This document shows, piece after piece, positions 32,026 to 41,389 of a stretch of 52,113 nt of DNA (the stretch's first letter is position 1; each line of letters starts with the position of its first letter). Under the pieces are notes generated by a model. That model worked only from the letters and a program-made list of their open reading frames with translations. It was not told where the DNA came from and did not search any database. The position numbers were made by a program, and so were the translations under genes. Source of the stretch: Chara braunii (Eukaryota > Streptophyta > Charophyceae > Charales > Characeae); assembly GCA_003427395.1 (NCBI GenBank), contig BFEA01000934.1, positions 69,906 through 122,018 on the forward strand, in the 5' to 3' direction.

Positions 32026-32124
32026 AGTGAGAAAGGTGATCTGTACTTAAGAATTGTCTGACTTTCTTGACCGGTCATGAGTTTTCCTGTTTGCTTTTAT
32101 GAGGGTGAGTTTGTCTCCCTAATT

Positions 32125-32245
32125 TTCCGTCTTTTCCTTTTCCTTTTCCTTCCCCCTTTTCTTCTTTTCTTTTTCTTTTCAAAAGGGCGACGGCTTGAGA
32201 TATCGTCATCGAACTCTGACCAGCCCCATGTAGATTCGGAAAATT
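32125..32245 (+). repeat. Pyrimidine-tract dispersed repeat, copy 2
   Basis: A TTTTCCTTTTCC-type tract leads into AAAAGGGCGACGGC and then TTGAGATATCGTCATCGAAC and GACCAGCCCCATGTA. Similarity to the 21720-21845 copy continues past GCCCCATGTA. Confidence 0.7.
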
Positions 32246-32589
32246 ATTTTGTTCTGAACTTCTGGTCAACCGGCGGCATCTCAGTTCGAACTTGGGGGCC
32301 TGTATTCAACGGTTTGTGGGTGGCTGCAATTAGAGTTCTTGTTTGCAACTAAGCACTTAAACTCTATAGTCCCGATTGTCAACAATAATCGGGGTCCGCC
32401 AAAAGTGCTGAACACCTTTCACAGGCTTGCAGCCTTAGCTGGTCGTCGCTGGCGGGAAGGGATACAGTGTGAGACACGTTGTGATGAGAGGCACAGAGTC
32501 ACAGACTGGGGCGTCGTTATGTGTGTGGCCTTTTTTTAACTTCCAGCGTGACAGCCTGCCAGTGCTAGCATTGGAGAAAGAGCCCTTAA

Positions 32590-33094
32590 ACCACCAGTCC
32601 ATCGGACCAAAAATCGACAAACCAAAGAATGTTTTGTGCCGAGCCTGCAATCCACGGGTTACATCTTTATTTTCTTTGAGGGAGGCATCGGTAAACTGAA
32701 GTGCTGCACCTTCGTGCCAGTGGATGGCACGAAAAGACAAGGGGAAAAAAAAAAAAAGAATAACCAAATCGAGATCAATGATGTCGGGGAAGGCTGTCAC
32801 TGAGGACATACTCACAATGGCACTTTCCAGAATACATCTGACCACTATTATGGCCAATTTTTATTATTATTATTTTTTTTTTCCTTCTTGTTTTCTTTCT
32901 TAGTGCCCTGCCAGCTAGGCAGGGCGTATTACAGGTTCTCAGAAAACATCTTCACTGAGGGCATACTCACACTAGTACTTTCCAGAATGTAGCTGACCAG
33001 TATCACGGCCAAATCCAGAATGTATCTGACCACTATCAGGGCCAAATCTTTGCTTCTTTCTTCGTAGCCCAGCCCAGTTCCTCGTTGTTCTCTC

Positions 33095-33135
<41 letters not shown>

Positions 33136-33272
33136 ATTTCAATTCCAATAGATCATTGTGGGCCCACCAGCCTTTTCCCTCCGATCCTAAGCCTTGCCTG
33201 ATCACTGTAGGTTTTGCTACAGTATTCGGTACTGAGGAACATCCACAGTACAGGGTCCGATGGACTGGTGGT
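32590..33272. mobile_element. TTAA-flanked inverted-repeat element, 683 bp
   Basis: Perfect 19-bp terminal inverted repeats ACCACCAGTCCATCGGACC (32590-32608) and their complement (33254-33272). The left flank is TTAA and the right flank TTAC, one base off. Inside are two diverged direct repeats with CACTTTCCAGAAT and TCTGACCACTAT (about 32799-32860 and 32953-33048) and a 38-C run. No transposase is encoded. The ends relate to those at 20883 and 46130. Confidence 0.85.
33096..33133. repeat. Poly-C run, 38 bp
   Basis: An uninterrupted C run (G run on the minus strand). The length is probably inexact in the assembly. The minus strand could form G-quadruplexes. Confidence 0.97.
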
Positions 33273-33276
33273 TTAC

Positions 33277-33885
33277 TTGGCCCAGCTATCGGCCGTGGGA
33301 AAAAAATAGAGGAGAGATGTTTCTAGTCGGATGAATTTGGGCGCTCCTGTAGTTGTCCGTACGTTTCCTAAAATTGTGGCTTGTATACGGGTACGACTTT
33401 AGGAAGTACTAGGCGACCTCACATATCACACATAAGCAATGAACTCACAGAGAGGGACAGACGTGCTATTTTACAAACCCACTGAAGCCGTGCTGGGCCA
33501 ATGTTTAGTAATGATGGCTGTGGGCTGGACTGAGCAGGTACACAGGTGCCCCACTACTTAGACCTGAGCCGATTACGGCAAATCGGCTCACTTGGTGACG
33601 GGTTCTCCTGGTACCTTGACAGCCAGCAATGCACGCTAAGCATATCTGACCTGCTTGTATACGGATGTGATTTGCACCATTGCATGTTGTGCTGCTTTGT
33701 CGGCATGGGAGATCTGGGGGCCCGGGGGCATTGCTTGATCTGAGGCCTTTGCTGTCAGGATGTCTGAGTTGTCTCGTTCCAGAGTGGGGTCCAAGTTTGT
33801 TACACCTGATTTCCGGTGTGGATGCGCAATGTGCATGCGATTGCTCCCCGCTGATCGAGAGCCTGTTTGTCTGTGCTGTCTGCAG
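33277..33885. other. Intron sequence, nothing recognised
   Basis: No RNA gene, domain or clear repeat. It ends in TGTGCTGTCTGCAG, the acceptor of the next exon. Confidence 0.4.
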
Positions 33886-33952
33886 GGGTGTTGATATTTC
33901 CATGTCAAGCCTTCTATTTCGCATGATGACACAGTTCTACAACATTCTGGAG
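33886..33952 (+). CDS. Acyltransferase exon, 67 nt
   Basis: The exon follows acceptor CTGTCTGCAG and precedes donor GTGCTT. The first G completes the tryptophan codon begun in the previous exon. The reading is GVDISMSSLLFRMMTQFYNI and then LE. Plant LPEAT2 has a matching W-G-x-I-S...LMFRMFTQF stretch at this place. It ends in phase 0. Confidence 0.92.
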
Positions 33953-34754
33953 GTGCTTCAAAATGCTAGAGCCCTCATTTGGTTTCCAATAGCATGCAAC
34001 CCCATAATCTGCTATGTTTGCGGCTTTTGTTTACGTGCTTGTCTCTACAGGATGACATTGGGAACCTACTTTCAGGTCTTACAGATTGCATTTTTTTTAT
34101 TTATTTCTTTTAAGATTGCATCATTTCATTTCAGGATGAGAATGGAAGGTATTGGTCTGAGCCCAGTTGTGTCCTGCAGTATCATGTACATGACAAGGGA
34201 GGGCTGGAATTTGGTTGCTCATATTCAGGCCCTTGCTTATTGCTGGTCTCCTTTTGTGCCTCTAAGTCCCTTCAGATCATGAAGCACTTGCTTTACATGT
34301 GCGGTATAGTATTTTGTGTCTTTGGAGTGTGGTTTTTGATAGTGGAGGTTGCACCATACATGTGGGTACTTTGTTTCACGTTATTGAAGGAAATGCAGGG
34401 CAAGATGCGAGAGGTGGAAGCTAGTTTGTCTCTTACGAAAGTCTCTATGACAGTCTATGTGTATATAGAAAGGAACATATCTTTGCATCTCCAAAGCTGT
34501 TTGCTTTGAAAGAGTTGTGTATATCCATCGTTTCATAGTGTGAGGAAATTGCATTATTTTCAAAGAACTGAATCATGGTTGCCTTAAAAAAAAAAAGAAC
34601 CATGGTTGCCCTCACTTTGAGGAGACCCCATGTTGCAGGTAGTGTACTGCACTGTTCTGCCTGGGCCATGTGAGAGACGGAATGCTGTTCGTATAAGGGA
34701 CAGTTATGTTGTGTAAGCTCTGTACGCCTAATTCTGGGCTCTCTCCAGTTGTTT
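33953..34754. other. Intron sequence, nothing recognised
   Basis: A hydrophobic open frame at 33680-34282 overlaps the exon and is a chance frame. No RNA gene is seen before the U6 copy. Confidence 0.4.
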
Positions 34755-34777
34755 GCACACCCTTTTTTTAATTTAAT

Positions 34778-34869
34778 TTGGACCATTTCTCGATTTATGT
34801 GTATCCTTGCGCAGGGGCCATGCTAATCTTCTGTGTATCATTCCAATTTTAATGGATGTCCCAAAGGAC
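34778..34869 (-). pseudogene. U6 snRNA retropseudogene 2, full length, with perfect target duplication
   Basis: The minus strand reads GTCCTTTGGGACATCC, AAAATTGGAATGATACACAGA, GATTAGCATGGCCCCTGCGC, AAGGAT, ACACATAAATCGAGAAATGG, TCCAAA, i.e. plant U6 with point changes and a 2-base loss. The flanks are identical 14-mers GCACACCCTTTTTT at 34755-34768 and 34870-34883. The 3' side has AATTAAATTA between U6 and the duplication. These are marks of target-primed retroposition. No polymerase III promoter spacing is seen. Confidence 0.92.
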
Positions 34870-34989
34870 GCACACCCTTTTTTGGTGTAGTATGCGGGGG
34901 CTCGAATGCTGGGCGAGCTGGGTACCCGCACATTTTGCAGGCACTGGTCCTCCAGACTGTTTTGGCACCAAGGCATTTTCCACGCTTCA

Positions 34990-35075
34990 GGCCTTTTCTG
35001 CTAATCCCCGATGTCCTGCCTTTTTTTTTCCGCCTTTTTTTTTTTTCCCCTTTCAGAAGGGGGTTAGCCCCTTCT
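34990..35075. other. Poly-T stretch with a 9-bp hairpin
   Basis: T-runs at 35019-35047 are followed by CAGAAGGGG-GTTAG-CCCCTTCTG (35056-35078), a perfect 9-bp stem. It resembles the AAGGG start of the pyrimidine-tract repeat, so it may be a variant copy. Confidence 0.5.
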
Positions 35076-35353
35076 GGTTCAATCATAATTTTTATTATTA
35101 TTAATTTATTAATAAATATTATTATTTTTTCAATCAGAATTTTAAATTTTAACTCCATGCTCTGATTGGTAAAGTTACATGCATGTGTCATTCAGCCACA
35201 TTGGGCTGGGTACCCTGGCATTTTTCAGATTTGCCCCTTGGCCATTTTGGCCCCGGAGTTCATTTTCTCCTCTTTTTTTTTTCATTCAACAGTCAGTACC
35301 TGTCCACAAGAGAGAGCAAGAGGAGGTTCTTTGTACTTCTTCTTTCTTGAAAA

Positions 35354-35412
35354 TTTGGACCATTTCTCAATTTATAAGTGTCATCCTCGTGCAGCGGCCA
35401 TGCTAATCTTCT
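35354..35412 (-). pseudogene. U6 snRNA pseudogene 3, 5'-truncated
   Basis: The minus strand gives the 3' two thirds of U6: AGAAGATTAGCATGGCC, GCTGCACGAGGATGACACTT, ATAAATTGAGAAATGGTCC, AAA. The 5' stem-loop and the first half of the ACAGAGA box are missing. No duplication was recognised. 5' truncation is usual for LINE-mediated copies. Confidence 0.82.
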
Positions 35413-35454
35413 CAGCAGTAGTATTTATGCTTACTGTCAGCTGCACTGTTCATT

Positions 35455-35540
35455 CATTCTTTTTTTTCGTCCTTCCTTTTTCCTTCATTTTTAAAAGGGC
35501 GATGGCCTTGAGATATCATCATGGAACTGACCGGCCCTCT
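35455..35540 (+). repeat. Pyrimidine-tract dispersed repeat, copy 3
   Basis: A T- and C-rich tract is followed by AAAAGGGCGATGGCC, TTGAGATATCATCATGGAAC and TGACCGGCCC. It lies 40 bp from U6 pseudogene 3. Confidence 0.7.
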
Positions 35541-36969
35541 TCGTTCAATCTGAAGTCACTGTGTTGCTAGATTTTAATTGTGCTGAGTCCAGTCCGGTTT
35601 GGTCTCTCGCTGTCCTTCTCCTCCCTGCCTCTCACTCTCCAATTCCTGTTGTGTGCGTGCAAGGATCGAGCCTCTCCTTCACTCCTTCCCTTGTCTGACC
35701 TCTTTGCACCAGTCCTGTTGCACTGGTATCACAGAAGGCCTTTTCTCCGGCCTGTTTTCCCACCCCGGTCCCAGTACACCAACAGCGATAACTGTCCACT
35801 TCTGACGTGCGATTGTCACTTGTGAGGAACAGCTGTCCAAGACCCTGATCACCCTGCCTTCATCGATTTGTGAAAAATCCCGATATGCCACTTCATCTCG
35901 AGTATCACGAGAGTCTGTCATCGTGCCTTGCTGTACGTCAAGGCCGTGGCGCTTCTAAAAGAAAGAAAAGAACGACTGCCTTGCTGCAGTTTGAAAGGAG
36001 CGCTGTCAAATCCGGTCCCATTTCCAAAAGGAGATTGGTCGGGGCACTACAGACCTCGCCAAACCTTTACACACACCACTTGGTGGCGCTACGTGCCGTG
36101 GTCACAGTGGACGTTGCAGCTGCTCACTTCGGGAGCCGTCGAGGGAGGTCATCTGCCTGGTCACACAACCACAGGGGTGCCACGCCATTGAGGGAGAGAC
36201 CATTCGGTGAAGTGGCCATATTTGCCCCACCCATGGACTGCTTGTCTGCGATGCTGCTTCCATCTCTGGCACTGATGCCTTGTGTGTCAGAGTCTGTCCT
36301 AGTAATCACCTCCACTTGAAACGAGATACCATTTGCGATAGTTTGTCGAGAAGTTAAGCAATATCACCCAAGTGGAATCATTCCCCTAAGGCAATGGTTT
36401 TTCAATGATAATTTTCTTTTATGAAGCTTTTCATTCATATCAGCATAACCTAGTATGCCCCGAACTTCAGCTTTAACCGAGCCATAGGCTGCTATCCCTT
36501 GTTGCATCGTTTCCAAGGCCCCCGCATTCGGAGCTTCTGGCCCAAAGCAGCATCTTAAAATTGCAAATTGTGTGCAGAAATGTATTTCCAGCCTGTCAGG
36601 GAGGTTCTGAGCATATTGCTGCAGCGATTTCCATCACAATTGCCAAAGAAGACACAAAGAGAAAAAAATTACGACAATGAAGGTCAGAGTCTCGAACAGT
36701 AAAAAACCGCTGACACATACAGCCGAACGAAATCAAGACAGGCATATTTACAGACCACTTACACAAGTACACTCACATAGGAGCAAGTCAGGCCATATTT
36801 ACAGTCCTAATCTACAGCCCACAGAGAGCAACTGCATTGGCCTGAAAGGGACTCATAGCGCACAAGGTTCTTGCACAGCAGCGGCAGCCTGAATTGTGAA
36901 AGATTGCCTTTTGTTCGTTCTTGCACAAGGATTTTGTTCTTTGCTTATGCTCTGTGCGCTGTCATGCAG
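35541..36969. other. Intron sequence, nothing recognised
   Basis: Open frames on both strands show no known domain. A short AGAAGTTAAG word near 36350 resembles 5S rRNA but has no supporting context. Confidence 0.4.
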
Positions 36970-37038
36970 GTGGAGTACCTTCCTGTCATTGTTCCTACGG
37001 AGAAGGAGAAAGCCAACCCGTCAGCGTATGCGGAAAGG
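36970..37038 (+). CDS. Acyltransferase exon, 69 nt
   Basis: The exon lies between GCTGTCATGCAG and donor GTAAGG. The reading is VEYLPVIVPTEKEKANPSAY and then AER. VEYLPV.(Y/V)P is conserved just after the catalytic domain in plant LPEAT2. Phase 0 on both sides. Confidence 0.94.
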
Positions 37039-38166
37039 GTAAGGAAAGCCTTGATGTTGCGCCTTTTCTGTCACTTTTGGGTCGTGGTCCGGATGTCAGC
37101 ATGTCACAGAAGCAACTGACAGGTGGTAGCAGGGGAGCAGTGCTGACAGGTAGTGGATGTGAGGTTGCTTACACGGTGTGGCAGCTTGACCACAGTTGGG
37201 AGGCAGTGGGAAGTGTTACTAAGTTGCTTAGAAAAGAGGGGATAGGTTCAAGAAAGGGAAGGATCAGGCAGGGAAGTTGGGGTTGGTGTGCTAGTGGGGG
37301 AGACGAGGGAGGAGTTGTGGGGTTGTAGGAAGGAGGTAGGAAAGAAAGCTATTGCAAAAGGTGGTGCGAGGGGTTGCCAAACAGCAGTGGGCAAGCTTCA
37401 GTGTCTCGTGCGCAAGGGGACTGGAGTTCGATGTGGGGGCAGGGAAATTGGGTGTGTCGAGTGAGGAAGGTGGTAATGGAAGGGGGAGAGGGACAGTGCA
37501 GAAGAACAAGTAGACAACCATGATGGGTAGAAAAAGAGGAGAGGATGCAACACTAGTAATGATGCAACGAAACAATCATAGGAATAAAACCATTAAAATG
37601 AAAATAATGTTTTGCGTGCTACCATATTCCATTGCTGTTGCCCCTTTTCTTGCCATTTTTTATTTTTTTTTAACAATGGTGCGGGTGGTGATGAGATGGA
37701 GGTGAGAAGAGGAGAGGACTGTACAAAGAGGTGACCGCTTTCGTCCACATTGGCCCCATTAGAAGCTGCTGATGTAATACCAGGGAGAAAATCAGGGTCT
37801 GGGGACTAGAAGCCTAATCCCCAGCATGGTGTGGATCAGTATGGGGATTAGGAACCTAATCAGCATGAGAAGATGACGGGAAGTAGCAGGAAGGACAAAA
37901 GGAGTAGCAGTGGCATAAAGTGGCACTTGAAGATAGGGTGTGGATCACTACGGGGATAAAGAGCCCGATCAACATGAGAGGATGACATGTAGGTAAACGT
38001 GAACAGGGAGAAAAGGACGAGAAAATTAGAGAATGTTAGCCTTTGGTAGGACAAGGGAGGGAATGAAGATGAGCATGTTCCACATTTGAATGATTATCCA
38101 ATCGTTTTTCCTGATTTATCGAATGAATATCTGCTTATTGAGGAAATAATTGTGCTGTGCTTGCAG
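37039..38166. other. Intron sequence, purine-rich in parts
   Basis: The stretch 37200-37560 is G-rich. No repeat ends or RNA gene recognised. It ends in GTGCTTGCAG. Confidence 0.4.
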
Positions 38167-38262
38167 GTGAGACATGCCATGGCTGAATGCCTCAACGCCC
38201 CTTGCACAGACCACACATTTGGAGACGTGCAACTTGGTGTACAAGCCACTCAGTTGGGACTG
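38167..38262 (+). CDS. Acyltransferase exon, 96 nt
   Basis: The exon follows acceptor GTGCTTGCAG and ends before donor GTGAGTG. It encodes VRHAMAECLNAPCTDHTFGD and VQLGVQATQLGL. This matches the helical segment after the acyltransferase core (cf. SHSFADL...ATEL in plant LPEAT2). Phase 0 on both sides. The assembly gap begins seven bases after the exon. Confidence 0.9.
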
Positions 38263-38269
38263 GTGAGTG

Positions 38270-39145
38270 NNNNNNNNNNNNNNNNNNNNNNNNNNNNNNN
38301 NNNNNNNNNNNNNNNNNNNNNNNNNNNNNNNNNNNNNNNNNNNNNNNNNNNNNNNNNNNNNNNNNNNNNNNNNNNNNNNNNNNNNNNNNNNNNNNNNNNN
38401 NNNNNNNNNNNNNNNNNNNNNNNNNNNNNNNNNNNNNNNNNNNNNNNNNNNNNNNNNNNNNNNNNNNNNNNNNNNNNNNNNNNNNNNNNNNNNNNNNNNN
38501 NNNNNNNNNNNNNNNNNNNNNNNNNNNNNNNNNNNNNNNNNNNNNNNNNNNNNNNNNNNNNNNNNNNNNNNNNNNNNNNNNNNNNNNNNNNNNNNNNNNN
38601 NNNNNNNNNNNNNNNNNNNNNNNNNNNNNNNNNNNNNNNNNNNNNNNNNNNNNNNNNNNNNNNNNNNNNNNNNNNNNNNNNNNNNNNNNNNNNNNNNNNN
38701 NNNNNNNNNNNNNNNNNNNNNNNNNNNNNNNNNNNNNNNNNNNNNNNNNNNNNNNNNNNNNNNNNNNNNNNNNNNNNNNNNNNNNNNNNNNNNNNNNNNN
38801 NNNNNNNNNNNNNNNNNNNNNNNNNNNNNNNNNNNNNNNNNNNNNNNNNNNNNNNNNNNNNNNNNNNNNNNNNNNNNNNNNNNNNNNNNNNNNNNNNNNN
38901 NNNNNNNNNNNNNNNNNNNNNNNNNNNNNNNNNNNNNNNNNNNNNNNNNNNNNNNNNNNNNNNNNNNNNNNNNNNNNNNNNNNNNNNNNNNNNNNNNNNN
39001 NNNNNNNNNNNNNNNNNNNNNNNNNNNNNNNNNNNNNNNNNNNNNNNNNNNNNNNNNNNNNNNNNNNNNNNNNNNNNNNNNNNNNNNNNNNNNNNNNNNN
39101 NNNNNNNNNNNNNNNNNNNNNNNNNNNNNNNNNNNNNNNNNNNNN
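38270..39145. other. Assembly gap
   Basis: A run of N inside the intron. Sequence just after it is very GC-rich (CCCCGCCCC words to about 39260), which may explain the gap. Long open frames across it are artefacts of N. Confidence 0.99.
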
Positions 39146-39375
39146 CCCCGCCCCCGCACCACTCATCCCCACCCAGCCGGCTGTTGGCCCCGCCCCTGGC
39201 CCCGCACCCATGGCTACCCCGGTCCCACCACTGGTGGGTGTGGCCCCAGCGGGGGTCTGGGGTGGGACACAAAACCCCAGCTGCGAACCCCCCCACTTTT
39301 ATTTCTTTTCTTTCTGTCAAAAAAGGGGCAAGAAGTTGCTGAGAAGTTTGCATGAGACCCACGTGGTTAAGATCC

Positions 39376-39479
39376 CATACCTCTGAATCCAGCCATAGGC
39401 TAAGATCCCACGTGCTTAAGACAAGAAGCAAAACCATACCTCTGAATCCAGCCATAGGCTAAGATCCCACGTGCTTAAG
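39376..39479. repeat. Two perfect 45-bp direct repeats
   Basis: CATACCTCTGAATCCAGCC...GTGCTTAAG stands at 39376-39420 and 39435-39479 with no difference, separated by 14 bp. Confidence 0.95.
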
Positions 39480-39890
39480 CAAACCCCTCACAGTGGATCC
39501 TTGTTTCTCAGACACAGTGGTGTTTTTGGCTTGAATGCTTCCGTGACTCTCGATCCCTTCTAACACTAATTGAACTTGCCTGGTAGTTGGATAGTATTCA
39601 TGTTTGTGGCAACTTTGTGATGCATTCGTATCGAGCATGATGCTCTTGAGATGGAGGCACAGTCGATCATTGTTTCTCACACAGTGGTGGTTTTGGATTC
39701 ACGACTCCCATGACTCTCGCTCCTTTCTAACACACAGTCCATCCTTGTTTCTCAGACACGGTGGTGGTTTGGGCTTCACTGCTTCCGTGACTCTCGGTCC
39801 CTTCTAACACGAATTTAACGTGCACAGTAGTTGGATAGTATTCATGTTTGTGATGTGCATTCCTATCGGGTATGATGCTCTTGAGATGGG
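39480..39890. repeat. Degenerate tandem repeat array
   Basis: Words such as ATCCTTGTTTCTCAGACAC, GACTCTCG(A/C/G)TCC and TAGTTGGATAGTATTCATG recur about three times, with whole-unit spacing near 240 bp and a shorter middle copy. Confidence 0.8.
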
Positions 39891-39979
39891 GGCAGGAAGT
39901 AACGGCCTCGTTCCACTAGTCACCAAATTTGGAAAATGAGGATGAGTCTTCCGCAAGAACATGGAAAAATGCACTGCCA

Positions 39980-40024
39980 TATTTTTTGTCGTTTGTGCAT
40001 ATCGTGAGTAGTGCAGCGAGGCCC
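39980..40024. repeat. Right end of the palindromic MITE family (partial)
   Basis: TTTGTGCATATCGTGAGTAG and TGCAGCGAGGCCC followed by TA resembles the right end of the element at 51358-51479. No left end was found. Confidence 0.55.
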
Positions 40025-40249
40025 TAAGTCATGGGAAACGTTCCATCTTGGAATTGTGAGGGCATCCTAGATACAGTATTTGTAGTAATGTTATACCCAT
40101 GGAGTCTTGGAGAAACATTTTTGATGTACCTGTGTAACCAACCAACTGGGGGCATGTGCTCCAGATGTTGGTGGGTCCGATCCTTTGTCGTTGTCTTAGG
40201 CAACATGGGAGAGATTTTGCATGTAGTTGTATGCATATTCATGTTTCCT

Positions 40250-40369
40250 GTGCATAATGTGCTTGTGATGGAGGCTCATGTTTCCAACTTTCCAGTGCAT
40301 AATGTGCTTGTGATGGAGGCTCATGTTTCCAACTTTCCAGTGCATAATGTGCTTGTGATGGACGTACGA
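40250..40369 (+). repeat. 45-bp minisatellite, about 2.7 copies
   Basis: GTGCATAATGTGCTTGTGATGG begins at 40250, 40295 and 40340, with GAGGCTCATGTTTCCAAC in the full copies. Confidence 0.95.
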
Positions 40370-41177
40370 GAGTAACCAAGTTGTACCTTGGAATTCATGC
40401 TAGATGTTCCTCATGATTTTATAACGTTTGTGTTTTTGGTGCATGCCTTTTGAGCATGGTGCGCATGCGATGAAGGCATGGGAGGCATGGGAGTAAGCTA
40501 CATTCTATCTTGGCATCCTGATCGCATTCTATACAGAAAATATTTGTGGTTTTGTAGGCCTTCTGCTGATGTATCTGCAGCCAACTGTAGGGCCATGTCT
40601 TCCAACCCTTGGTTGATCTAGCCCTCTTTGCATTTGTTACACAGTCGACGTCATAGGCGGCTGAGTGTGTCTGCATCTGGAAACAACAGAGGTGCCATCC
40701 AGCATTGTACGAGAGAGCTCCTTCGTATCTCCGAGTTCCATCCCAGATTCAGGAGTGGAGGAGCTCAAAGGGCTAAACAGACTTCTGTCAGACTGCTTCA
40801 CACTGAACGCGTCCGGATGTGGAAACTGTCATTTTCAAACTTGGAGAGCAGCCTGTCGGAGCGTGCAATGTGGCGGAAGGCACTCTCGAGCGGGATTTCA
40901 TGTTCGGGGGCACTCCCAAAAATTTCTAGAACTCAGGAGTGGATGGGGCAAGGCCCTACCTTCTGCCACTGCTATGCGATCTAGTTTCTCTTCCTGTCCT
41001 CTTATTTCTCATCTCCTTTCCTGATATGCTTTCTATGCCTTAGTTTGAGTTCATCCATTTCCGGACCCTGCTTTTTTGTGCCTGTGCTATTGACAGTGTT
41101 TGAGCATGCGGTTCTACCAGATGTGTGATCAGACCCTGTAATGGTGTGCCTGTTTTTTCTCTTTTAATGTTTTTTAG
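40370..41177. other. Intron sequence, nothing recognised
   Basis: An open frame at 40628-40984 has no domain I can name. It is not called as a gene. Confidence 0.4.
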
Positions 41178-41179
41178 CT

Positions 41180-41251
41180 TTGCTCACGGGGATTCAAACT
41201 CGGGGTCTGCAATTCAATAGTTCATTGGTGTACCAACTGAGCCACACCTGT
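41180..41251 (-). pseudogene. tRNA-derived sequence (tRNA pseudogene or SINE head)
   Basis: On the minus strand an A box (TGGCTCAGTTGG, 41244-41233) and a B box-like GAGTTTGAATCCC (41201-41189) are spaced as in a tRNA. The acceptor arms do not pair well and the anticodon arm is poor, so it is not a working tRNA. An A-rich tail (AAAAAACATTAAAAGAGAAAAAA) follows on the minus strand, which suggests a retroposed SINE-like copy. Confidence 0.6.
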
Positions 41252-41288
41252 TGTTGCTTGTTGCTTTCTGGTCATGGTCTTTGTGCAG

Positions 41289-41333
41289 ACTCAGCCTTCA
41301 CTCATGGTTGTAGAGATGGGGAGGATGGGGAAG
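41289..41333 (+). CDS. Acyltransferase microexon, 45 nt
   Basis: Between acceptor CTTTGTGCAG and donor GTGAGC the exon reads TQPSLMVVEMGRMGK. It falls where plant LPEAT2 has a 15-residue stretch of the form xNPSxYMVEMARxx between the exons before and after. Phase 0 on both sides and exact length support it, although similarity is short. Confidence 0.8.
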
Positions 41334-41389
41334 GTGAGCAGTGATTGGCACCCTGGGCATGCTTTTATCACTGTGGTATTGCGAACATG

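Noticed and set aside
33680-34282. 200-codon hydrophobic frame
   Set aside because: It runs through an acyltransferase exon in another frame and through T-rich intron sequence, so it is a chance frame.
36340-36400. 5S rRNA-like word AGAAGTTAAGCAATATCACCC
   Set aside because: Only about ten bases agree with 5S rRNA. The internal promoter boxes and the rest of the molecule are absent.
38086-39455. Several open frames of 340-420 codons across the second gap
   Set aside because: They consist almost wholly of unknown residues from N. Only the 96-nt exon at 38167-38262 is supported.
40250-40369. Possible CRISPR-like array
   Set aside because: The units are head-to-tail with no spacers and few copies in a eukaryotic intron. 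It is a minisatellite.
40628-41024. Two overlapping frames of about 118 codons
   Set aside because: Neither shows a domain or splice logic with the acyltransferase, and frame overlap suggests chance.
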